Assembly: GCA_902470265.1 (NCBI GenBank)
Contig: CABRFW010000051.1
Coordinates: 1 to 9,075 of the forward strand
Origin: an uncultured Collinsella sp.
GTDB taxonomy: Bacteria; Actinomycetota; Coriobacteriia; Coriobacteriales; Coriobacteriaceae
Direction: 5' to 3'
DNA length: 9,075 nt
Made by a program: the position numbers and the translations under genes
The notes under the pieces: model-generated
What the model was told of the DNA's origin: nothing
Seen by the model: the letters and a program-made list of their open reading frames with translations, nothing else
Database searches by the model: none
In this document: positions 1 through 6,570 of the stretch, in pieces
Layout: each line of letters starts with the position of its first letter
How positions within the stretch are numbered: the first letter of the stretch is position 1

Positions 1-1163
1 TCATTGGTCTTGGAAGCAGACGATCCGCCCGACTTCTTATATAGCCAGTGGGCGGCAATGCCATACTCGGCCTGCTCATGCATCTCGTAGGTTCGAATCT
101 GAATCTCGAGCGGACGAGCCGTGGGGCCGATAACCGTCGTATGGAGCGACTGGTAGTTATTGACCTTGGGCATGGCGATATAGTCTTTAAAGCGGCCGGG
201 CATGGGGTGCCACAGCGTGTGCACCGCGCCGAGCGTAGAGTAGCAATCGCGCACCGAGTGGGTGATGACGCGCAGCGCCACCAGGTCGTAGATCTCGGAG
301 AACTCCTTGCCTTTGCGCTTCATCTTCTGATAGATGGACCAATAGTGCTTGGAACGGCCGTTGATCTGGAAACCCTCCAGGCCAATGCGGTTGAGTTCGT
401 CGGTGAGTGTCTTGATGGTCTCGGCAAGGTAGCGCTCGCGGACCTCGCGCGACTCAGCCACCATGCGCGCGATGCGCTGGTAGGCATCGGGCTCCAGGTA
501 GAAGAAGGACAGGTCCTCGAGTTCCCACTTAATAGAGCTCATGCCCAGGCGGTCAGCCAAGGGCGCGTACACGTCCATGGTCTCGCGAGCCTTAAACAGG
601 CGACGATCCTCGCGCAGGGCTGCCAGCGTTCGCATGTTGTGCAGACGGTCGGCAAGTTTAACGATGATGACGCGAATGTCCTTGGACATGGCGAGGAACA
701 TCTTGCGCAGCGTGAGCGCCTGCTTCTCGTCCATGCTGTCGACTTCGATGTTGGTGAGCTTGGTCACGCCATCGACGAGCTCGGCCACCGTATCGCCAAA
801 CAGGCCGGAAACATCGGTGAGCGAGGTCTCGGTGTCCTCGACGGTATCGTGCAACAGCGCGGCGCACACCACGTCACAATCCATCTTGAGATCGGCCAAA
901 ATGATGGCAACCTCGACGGGATGGTTAATGTACATCTCACCCGAGCGGCGCTTTTGGTTACAGTGTTTCTCGGCGGCAAAGCAGTAGGCTTGCTCCACCT
1001 TGGAGAAGTCGTCCTCATTCATATATTTGAGGCACAAGCGCTCCAGCTTGTCGTAGCTGTCCGCCATAATCTCGGGCGGCAGCTCATCGGCATGCTTATA
1101 GTGCTCCATCTCCGAAAACGGCTGGAGGGTGGAATCATGGGCGGTACGGGCTGCGGCATCCAT
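1..1163 (-). CDS. rel: Bifunctional (p)ppGpp synthetase/hydrolase, RelA/SpoT family (Rel), 5' part; runs off the left edge
   Basis: The first 387 codons of a long Rel protein can be read; the rest lies outside the window. It would make and degrade the stringent-response alarmone (p)ppGpp in the cytoplasm. The N-terminal HD hydrolase domain (about residues 50-200) looks active: H81, H105-D106, E109-D110, and D172/N176 in ADRLHNM match the family metal and substrate positions. The synthetase domain (about 250-370) has the substrate loop near 270-282, D293, RFKDYIA at 324-330, YQSLHTT at 337-343 and EIQIRT at 353-358. The RxKD form (R324, K326, D327) is the one known from bifunctional Rel enzymes; monofunctional RelA has ExDD. 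The TGS, zinc-finger and ACT regulatory domains would follow beyond the edge. I chose the ATG at 1163 because AAGGGGA sits 5 bases upstream. The gene lies 15 bases after the recJ stop, so cotranscription is likely. The family call is very secure. Confidence 0.96.
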   Translation of the reverse strand, partial: MDAAARTAHDSTLQPFSEMEHYKHADELPPEIMADSYDKLERLCLKYMNEDDFSKVEQAYCFAAEKHCNQKRRSGEMYINHPVEVAIILADLKMDCDVVCAALLHDTVEDTETSLTDVSGLFGDTVAELVDGVTKLTNIEVDSMDEKQALTLRKMFLAMSKDIRVIIVKLADRLHNMRTLAALREDRRLFKARETMDVYAPLADRLGMSSIKWELEDLSFFYLEPDAYQRIARMVAESREVRERYLAETIKTLTDELNRIGLEGFQINGRSKHYWSIYQKMKRKGKEFSEIYDLVALRVITHSVRDCYSTLGAVHTLWHPMPGRFKDYIAMPKVNNYQSLHTTVIGPTARPLEIQIRTYEMHEQAEYGIAAHWLYKKSGGSSASKTN

Positions 1164-1168
1164 CGAGG

Positions 1169-1175
1169 TCCCCTT
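1169..1175 (-). promoter_or_regulatory. Ribosome binding site of rel, next to the recJ stop
   Basis: On the minus strand AAGGGGA lies 5 bases before the rel ATG, and a second G-rich run, AGGGGA, overlaps the recJ TAG at 1179-1181. With only 15 bases between the genes, a ribosome finishing recJ could reinitiate at rel. This placement fixes the rel start at 1163. The coupling itself is inference. Confidence 0.6.
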
Positions 1176-1178
1176 CCC

Positions 1179-4100
1179 CTAGGCCCGCGGTACGATCGGG
1201 CGGTTAACTTTGGCTAGCATATCAGAAGCGCACGAATCGAGCGCCCAACTCCGGAAAGCCGAGAACTCCATGCGCGAGCGCAAGCCCTCCAAATAGCGAA
1301 TTGACCTGCTCAATTGCACGCGGCCGGGGTTTTCGGCCATCGCGATACGACGAGTGTCGTCAAACCCCGAAACGCGACAAAAACCAAGCTCTTCGAAGAT
1401 TCCCAAGCCGCTTTCCACCGAGCGCTCGTCGACCGGCGTGCGAGCATCGATGGCAAGGCACATCTGCGCGATGTCGATATCGCTCGCGCTAAAGAAATCG
1501 TCCCCGGTCTTGCCGCGGTTGGAGCGCCACATGGTCTGCAGCGCGCGATAGAGCGTGACGAGCTCGTCGCGCTCGGGCGCATAGCAGTCGAGTAGGCGCT
1601 CGTTAATACGGGCGTCACGCGACGAATAGAGTAGATGGATCACGGCGGGTTGGCCATCGCGACCGGCGCGGCCGCTCATCTGGTTAAACTCAATGCCGCC
1701 AAACGGCATGTGATAGAGCACGACATGGCGAATATCGGGAAGGTTGACGCCCTCGCCAAAGGCGGATGTCGAGACGATGCAGCTGAGGCTGCCGTCTCGA
1801 AACGCCTCCTCTACGCGATGGCGGTCGGTGCGCGTAAGGCCAGCGTTATAGAACGCGATACGGGTCGCACAGTCGGGAACGCGTTTGCGTAGTGTCTTGG
1901 CGAGCGCCACGGACTGGTCGCGCGAATTGACGTAAATGACGGTCTTCTCCCCCGTCGCCACGATCGACACCAAACGGTTCTCGCGACTTGCAAGATCACG
2001 GTCGTCCTCGAGCTGCAGGTTCTCGCGCACCGTCTCGTCGACCACCGTGTGAGTGATCGGAAGCATGCGGGCAAGCTCGGCCACGACCGGAGCCGTCGCG
2101 GTGGCCGTCGCGGCCATAACGACCGGGTCGCCCAGGGCTTTGAGGATATCGGGCATGTCGAGATAGGCGCTGCGGTCGCCGCCCTTGGCAAGGCCAGCGT
2201 GGTGCGCCTCATCGATAACGACAAAACCGATGCGCCCCGAACGCGCAAAGCGGTCGCGGTGAATGGACAGGAACTCGGGCGTCGTGAGCACGATGCCGGT
2301 ACGGCCCGAAGCCAAGCCGGCAAACACGTCATCGCGCGCCGCCTCCACGGTCTCGCCGGTCAGCACGCCAACGCCAATGCCAAGCGATGCCATCGTCGAC
2401 GAGAGGTGATAGGCCTGGTCGGCAACAAGCGCACGCAGCGGATAGACAAAGATGCTCGCACGTCCGCGAAGCACCGCCTCACGCGCGGCATGTACATGGA
2501 AGATGAGCGACTTGCCGCGCCCCGTTCCCATAACGGCCAGAACACTTTGGTGATCGGCCAGGGCATCGAGCGCCTCGACCTGCGCGCGGTGCGGCTGGTT
2601 CGAGCCGATAAAGCTATGGATAAGCGAGCGCGTGAGCTCGGTATAGGAAAGCTGGGCGAGCGTCTCGCGCTTGCGCGACTCCAGGCGCAGGCCAGAATCC
2701 GCCGGCTGCACGCCACGACGAAGCTCGCATGCCGGATCGTCGACGCCGGGCAGCGTGGTATCGCGGACCAGAACATCCTTGATCATGAGCTTGGGCTTCA
2801 CACGCCCCTGCCAATGCTCGGCAACGGCCTCGAACACCAAGTCGACAGCGCTATCGCAGTTGATGAGCTTATCGATTTGCGGCACGCGGAACATAATGGC
2901 CGGCACGCTCGCGGCGCCATCGGTCGCCACAAAGCGCATGTGCTCGCCGGTCTTACCCACCACGGCGCGATCGCACATCGTCACGCCCTCGGCAGCCAGC
3001 AGCGGCACCTTATTACCCTGGCCAAACGGCTCAAGGCGGGAAATCTGCTCTATAGTCTCGATATTCAGCTCGGAAAGGTCGACCGTGGCGGCAACCTCGT
3101 CGATGTCTTCAAAGTCCTCAGCGGGAATCTCCGATAGCACGGCGGAAAGGCGACGACGGAATTCATCGAGCTTGGATGCCTCGATGGTCACACCCACCGC
3201 ACCGGCATGTCCGCCGCGACGAATCAGCAGGTCGGAACAGCGCTCGACGGCGTCAAACAGGTTAACTTTGCCCACCGAGCGACCAGAGCCGCGCGCGATA
3301 CCGTCCTCGATCGAGAACAGCAGCGCCGGCACGTGATAGCGGTTGGTCAGACGGCTTGCCACGATGCCCTTGACGCCCTCGTGCCAGCCTTCGCCGCCCA
3401 CAACGATCGCGCGCCCGCCGTCATAGGTCTCCTCGACCTTTGCCATGGCATCGCGCGTGAGCTCCGCCTCGATCTCACGGCGCTGGCGGTTGATTTCCTC
3501 GAGCTCAGCCGCCAGCGCGCTTGCTTCGATGGGATTGCGGGCAAGCAGCAGGTCGAGCGCCAGCTTGGGATCGGCCATGCGGCCGGCAGCGTTTAAGCGG
3601 GGAATGAGCGAGAATGACAGGCCATCCGCCGTAATGCTCGAAAGGTCCGCCTTGGCAAGCGCGGCAAGCGCGATATAGCCGGGGCGAGCGGTTACGCGCA
3701 TCTGCTGGATGCCCTCGGCAACCAGCGCGCGGTTCTCGGGCGTGAGCGGCATCATGTCGGACACGGTGCCCAGCGCCGCGACCTCGATTAGCGAACGCCA
3801 ATACGACGGCTTGCCCAGGCGCTCACCCAGGACTTGCACCAGCTTGAGCGCCACACCAGCACCGGCAAGCTCGCGCGAGGGGCCCTCGTCCTCGAGCTTG
3901 GGGTCGGTCAGGGGCACACCCTGCGGCACCTGGTCGGAGGGCTCGTGATGGTCCGTGACCACCAAATCGATCCCCAGGTCCTCCAAATAGGAAACCTCTT
4001 CCTTGGCGGCAATGCCGTTATCGACGGTCACGATCAGCTGGGGGCGAGCGAGCTCGTTAACGCGGTCGAGTGCCGCGCGCGAAAGACCGTAGCCCTCATC

Positions 4101-4466
4101 AAAGCGATGCGGAATAAACGGCGTGACATCGGCGCCAAACGTGCGCAGCGCCTCGGTCAACAGGCAGGTCGACGTAATACCGTCAACGTCAAAATCGCCA
4201 AAGACTGCAATGTGCTCGTGGTTGCGAATAGCACGCTCGACGCGGTCGGCAACGACCGACATGCCCGGGATAATGAGTGGATCGGCCCAGTCGCGATCGA
4301 GCGAAGGCGTCAAAAACAATTGGCCCTCTTTGATGGAGCCAATGCCGTGCGCGACCATAATGCGCGCCACCAGCCCGGGAATGCCCAGACCAGCCGAAAG
4401 CTCCTTTTCGAGCTCGGGGTTTTGCTGAGCGACCGCCCAGCGATGCGTCGTCTTAAGCGATGACAT
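1179..4466 (-). CDS. recJ: RecJ single-strand exonuclease fused to a RecQ-like DNA helicase (1095 aa)
   Basis: One chain carries a 5'-3' single-strand DNA exonuclease and an ATP-dependent helicase, expected to act in DNA repair and recombination. The RecJ half has motif I GDFDVDG (90-96), TVDNG (147-151), TDHH (171-174), RLNAAGRM (290-297), a DHHA1 part with RRGGH (416-420), and an OB-like region at about 480-565. A linker of about 55 residues follows. The helicase half has a motif 0-like QPHRAQ (624-629), Walker A GTGRGKS (647-653), DEAH (752-755), TATAT (787-791), the motif V region AFGEGVNLPD (902-911) and motif VI QMSGRAGRDG (929-938), so both active sites look intact. E. coli RecJ is about 577 aa and B. 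subtilis RecJ about 790 aa. The clustered cysteines of the RecQ zinc domain are absent. I chose the ATG at 4466, preceded by GGGGGTGGG; the in-frame GTG at 4511 has no good ribosome site and adds an unconserved-looking stretch. rel follows 15 bases downstream. Confidence 0.93.
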   Translation of the reverse strand: MSSLKTTHRWAVAQQNPELEKELSAGLGIPGLVARIMVAHGIGSIKEGQLFLTPSLDRDWADPLIIPGMSVVADRVERAIRNHEHIAVFGDFDVDGITSTCLLTEALRTFGADVTPFIPHRFDEGYGLSRAALDRVNELARPQLIVTVDNGIAAKEEVSYLEDLGIDLVVTDHHEPSDQVPQGVPLTDPKLEDEGPSRELAGAGVALKLVQVLGERLGKPSYWRSLIEVAALGTVSDMMPLTPENRALVAEGIQQMRVTARPGYIALAALAKADLSSITADGLSFSLIPRLNAAGRMADPKLALDLLLARNPIEASALAAELEEINRQRREIEAELTRDAMAKVEETYDGGRAIVVGGEGWHEGVKGIVASRLTNRYHVPALLFSIEDGIARGSGRSVGKVNLFDAVERCSDLLIRRGGHAGAVGVTIEASKLDEFRRRLSAVLSEIPAEDFEDIDEVAATVDLSELNIETIEQISRLEPFGQGNKVPLLAAEGVTMCDRAVVGKTGEHMRFVATDGAASVPAIMFRVPQIDKLINCDSAVDLVFEAVAEHWQGRVKPKLMIKDVLVRDTTLPGVDDPACELRRGVQPADSGLRLESRKRETLAQLSYTELTRSLIHSFIGSNQPHRAQVEALDALADHQSVLAVMGTGRGKSLIFHVHAAREAVLRGRASIFVYPLRALVADQAYHLSSTMASLGIGVGVLTGETVEAARDDVFAGLASGRTGIVLTTPEFLSIHRDRFARSGRIGFVVIDEAHHAGLAKGGDRSAYLDMPDILKALGDPVVMAATATATAPVVAELARMLPITHTVVDETVRENLQLEDDRDLASRENRLVSIVATGEKTVIYVNSRDQSVALAKTLRKRVPDCATRIAFYNAGLTRTDRHRVEEAFRDGSLSCIVSTSAFGEGVNLPDIRHVVLYHMPFGGIEFNQMSGRAGRDGQPAVIHLLYSSRDARINERLLDCYAPERDELVTLYRALQTMWRSNRGKTGDDFFSASDIDIAQMCLAIDARTPVDERSVESGLGIFEELGFCRVSGFDDTRRIAMAENPGRVQLSRSIRYLEGLRSRMEFSAFRSWALDSCASDMLAKVNRPIVPRA

Positions 4467-4518
4467 AGGCACCCACCCCCGATAGGGGCAGGTCGCCGCG
4501 ATACCTCTCACGGTTCAT
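4453..4518 (-). CDS. Possible 21-residue leader ORF overlapping the recJ start
   Basis: An ATG at 4518 opens 21 codons (MNRERYRGDLPLSGVGAYVIA) ending in TAA at 4453-4455. It is in a different frame from recJ and runs across the recJ ATG at 4466. AGAGGA lies 9 bases upstream, a reasonable ribosome binding site and arguably better than the one for recJ. Translation of it could expose or couple to the recJ start. Nothing in the peptide is recognisable. Its length is well within chance for GC-rich DNA, so this is a candidate only. Confidence 0.25.
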   Translation of the reverse strand: MNRERYRGDLPLSGVGAYVIA

Positions 4519-4574
4519 AGCGATGAGTCCTCTGTGTATGCCCGCTTCGGCAGGCAGATCTGTTGAACGGATTT

Positions 4575-4580
4575 ATTATA
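4575..4580 (-). promoter_or_regulatory. Probable -10 element of the recJ-rel operon
   Basis: A perfect TATAAT reads on the minus strand in an otherwise very GC-rich intergenic stretch, 109 bases before the recJ ATG. The -35 region is weak: GATTTG at 16-base spacing is the best I see. Transcription would begin near 4568, giving a leader of about 100 bases that includes the possible short ORF at 4518. On the plus strand the same AT-rich patch reads TATTAT (4574-4579), so it could also serve the divergent gene, but no plus-strand -35 is visible. Confidence 0.5.
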
Positions 4581-4645
4581 CCGTGCGGCGCGGACGCAAA
4601 TCGCCGCAGCACGCCGCGGTTTCGGTAAACGATGCCGGTAATAGC

Positions 4646-4660
4646 CTCGAAATAATCGAG
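4646..4660. repeat. Short inverted repeat in the divergent intergenic region
   Basis: CTCGA-AATAA-TCGAG is a perfect 5-bp dyad with a 5-base centre, lying between the recJ -10 element and the transporter start at 4741. It has the look of a small operator. A dyad this short is also expected by chance, so I cannot assign it to a regulator. I see no gene or convincing plus-strand promoter in the remainder of 4519-4740. Confidence 0.25.
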
Positions 4661-4740
4661 CGTTTCAGCCGCACGGACGCATACGAGCGTCTAGCATATC
4701 CATACAAACGAGTTCGCGGATAAAGGGAGTCACGGGACAT

Positions 4741-5739
4741 ATGAAGCAATGGACTGGACTGGGAAAGTTCCTCGCGGGGCATATGCAGGTCATCGTTCCG
4801 ATTTGCGTGGCGCTCGGCGTGCTCTTTCCCCAGCAGATTGGCGTGCTCAAGCCCATTGTTCCCGCCCTCTTCGCCTTTATGACGTTTCAGGGTGCGCTCA
4901 GCAACACCTTCCACCAGGTAGCCGAGGTGTTCCGCCGTCCCCTGCACCTGATTTTGGCACTGCTCGTCTCGGCGGCGCTTATTCCCATCGTGGCCTATGC
5001 CATGGGATCGTTATTCTTTGGCTCCAATCCCAACCTTGTCTGCGGCATCGTGCTCGAGTACAGCGTACCCGTGGCGGTCACTGCCTTTATGTGGATTAGC
5101 ATGTTCGGCGGCAACGGCCCGCTCGCGCTCACCATCATCCTGACGTCCTCGGTTATCTCCCCTGTGACGATTCCGCTCACGCTCAAGCTCCTGCTGGGCG
5201 CCACCGTCTCGATCGATGTGCCGAGCATGATGCAAGACATGGCCTTTATGATCGCCATCCCCGCCGTGCTCGGCATCGTGATCAACGAGCTCACGCGCGG
5301 ATGGGGGCACGAAAAACTCTCCCCCGTGCTCTCGCCCGCCTGCAAATTCATGATGATGGGCGTTATCGCCTCCAACTCCACCGCCATGAGCGAGTACGTG
5401 CTGCACATGAACGCGGTGCGCTTGGAAGTCGCCCTCTTTATTTTGGTCTTCGCCATCAGTGGCTTTGTCGTCGGTTTTCTGGTCGCCCATACGCTGCATC
5501 TGCCATATAGCGAGACGACCACCATGTGCTTTACCTGCGGCATGCGTAACATCTCTTCGGGCGCCGTCATCGCCACGCAGTACTTTCCGGGCGAAGTCGT
5601 GTTTCCCGTCATGTGCGGAACGCTGTTTCAGCAGGTACTCGCCTCGCTTATCGGGCATCTCTTTGAGCGTCTGACCGGCGAGGAGCGCGCCGCCCAGCGC
5701 AAGCGCGTCGAAGCCGGCCGCGACGCCATGGCACGCTAG
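4741..5739 (+). CDS. Bile acid:sodium symporter (BASS) superfamily membrane transporter, substrate unknown
   Basis: This is a 332-residue, very hydrophobic protein with about nine or ten membrane segments (near 15-35, 37-57, 68-90, 97-120, 126-148, 165-184, 202-218, 227-250, 262-284 and 286-306) and a short basic, charged C-terminal tail. The pattern fits the BASS fold. A segment EYSVPVAVTAFMWIS (106-120) lies where the family has its first helix crossover, and CGMRNISSGAVIA (266-278) where the second lies. Members import organic anions, including bile acids and pantoate; the substrate cannot be read from this sequence. The start is supported by AAAGGGAG 11 bases upstream, a rather long spacing. 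The gene stands alone: recJ is divergent and the next gene convergent. Residues aligned by eye with the sodium ligands of bacterial ASBT are mostly not conserved, so sodium coupling is uncertain. Confidence 0.85.
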   Translation: MKQWTGLGKFLAGHMQVIVPICVALGVLFPQQIGVLKPIVPALFAFMTFQGALSNTFHQVAEVFRRPLHLILALLVSAALIPIVAYAMGSLFFGSNPNLVCGIVLEYSVPVAVTAFMWISMFGGNGPLALTIILTSSVISPVTIPLTLKLLLGATVSIDVPSMMQDMAFMIAIPAVLGIVINELTRGWGHEKLSPVLSPACKFMMMGVIASNSTAMSEYVLHMNAVRLEVALFILVFAISGFVVGFLVAHTLHLPYSETTTMCFTCGMRNISSGAVIATQYFPGEVVFPVMCGTLFQQVLASLIGHLFERLTGEERAAQRKRVEAGRDAMAR

Positions 5740-5767
5740 ACTGTCCGCATTACGCGGGTGTTAGTCT
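5738..5767. terminator. Possible bidirectional terminator between convergent genes
   Basis: The 30 bases separating the two convergent stop codons can fold as AGACT (5738-5742) with AGTCT (5763-5767) around an inner CCGC/GCGG stem (5745-5748 with 5754-5757). There is an asymmetric internal loop and no long T tract on either side. The position fits a shared terminator, but the hairpin is weak. Confidence 0.35.
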
Positions 5768-5769
5768 TG

Positions 5770-6567
5770 CTATACGAGCGTTTCCAGATGCGCACGCAGG
5801 CGCTCAGCATCGATATCGAGCGTTGTCTCAGCATTGACCTGGGCCAAACGATAGCCGACAAAGTAGGGCGAAACCACCCAACGTGGCAGCGCCTTGGCAA
5901 TGGTCCGACCGCCCAGGTGATAGAAGAACAGGTTGTACGACTCTGCGCGACCACCGTGGTGCTCGTTCAGGATATAGCGCAGAGCTACCTGGATCGCATC
6001 GGCGAAGAGATCCGCCTCGGCTTGGTCTCTCGTGTCATCGCTGGCAGCGATTCCCTGCGGGGCTGAAACGTTGATCTCAAAGAACCCCATGATCGGTTCG
6101 GTTGAGATGTCGACCGAGATTCTCCCCTGTTGCCAGACACTGATGCCTTCAAAGTTGGCTGAGGCCAGCGCCGCATAGCCGTCCTCCTGTTCCAAGCCCA
6201 CAATCTGCATGTGTGGATGGACGAGGCTGCCGCCCGAAAGCGGGCCTTTGTTCTTGTACATGAGCACACTGCAGTACTGTTGGGAATCGATCATCTGCTG
6301 CCAACAGCCCAGGGCAAACCGCATCACATGATGCAGCTCATCCGGTTCATAGGTCACCAGGTCGGCGTCGTGATTGGCAGACTCGATCAATACGGTCTGA
6401 CGTGTGGCCCGCAATGTCTTGAACTTATTCTCGAGCCAGATGCAGTCACCATCGCGCTGGATGATGTTGGCAAGCCCCTCCGTGTCGCAAAAGGGGCACG
6501 CGGTGCCAGGGCGACGATTATCGTCGGGCTTACCGCTCGCCTGCTGGACATCGAATACAAGTGCCAC
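5770..6567 (-). CDS. GalT-like HIT-superfamily protein (resembles DUF4931), 265 aa
   Basis: The protein shares the active-site layout of galactose-1-phosphate uridylyltransferase. CPFC is at 24-27, H66 follows, then NKG (106-108), GGSL (112-115) and HPHMQ (117-121). In E. coli GalT the corresponding pattern gives zinc ligands C52, C55, H115 and H164 and the nucleophile H166; here C24, C27, H66, H117 and H119 are candidates by motif comparison. It may therefore transfer or hydrolyse a nucleotide through a His-linked intermediate. At 265 residues it is much shorter than GalT (about 350) and starts just before CPFC, lacking the N-terminal segment, so I do not call it galT. No galK or galE is nearby. 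The start is a GTG with GGAGGTG 6 bases upstream, inside the end of cutC; the gap to the cutC stop is 3 bases. I recall this group as DUF4931, from memory. Confidence 0.75.
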   Translation of the reverse strand: MALVFDVQQASGKPDDNRRPGTACPFCDTEGLANIIQRDGDCIWLENKFKTLRATRQTVLIESANHDADLVTYEPDELHHVMRFALGCWQQMIDSQQYCSVLMYKNKGPLSGGSLVHPHMQIVGLEQEDGYAALASANFEGISVWQQGRISVDISTEPIMGFFEINVSAPQGIAASDDTRDQAEADLFADAIQVALRYILNEHHGGRAESYNLFFYHLGGRTIAKALPRWVVSPYFVGYRLAQVNAETTLDIDAERLRAHLETLV

Positions 6568-6570
6568 GGG

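Noticed and set aside
48..1217. A 389-codon plus-strand open frame opposite rel
   Set aside because: It lies antisense to a clearly conserved Rel protein. Long antisense frames are common in GC-rich codon patterns, and its translation shows no family motif.
2049..3137. A 362-codon plus-strand open frame opposite recJ
   Set aside because: It is antisense to well-conserved RecJ and helicase motifs, with a composition typical of a shadow frame and no recognisable domain.
4467..4511. In-frame GTG at 4511 as the recJ start
   Set aside because: It has no ribosome site at a sensible distance and adds 15 residues of RecJ-unlike sequence. The ATG at 4466 has a G-rich site and begins close to the conserved region.
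4583..4612. Imperfect GC-rich hairpin upstream of the recJ -10 element
   Set aside because: It has a three-base bulge, lies outside the expected recJ transcript and is easily produced by chance in DNA this GC-rich.
4741..5739. Claiming a bile-acid transporter because the organism is probably a gut bacterium
   Set aside because: The superfamily has many substrates, and the predicted sodium ligands are not conserved. Nothing in the neighbourhood concerns bile acids.
5770..6567. Annotating the HIT-superfamily gene as galT
   Set aside because: It is about 80 residues too short, lacks the N-terminal GalT segment and has no Leloir pathway neighbours, so only a family-level call is justified.
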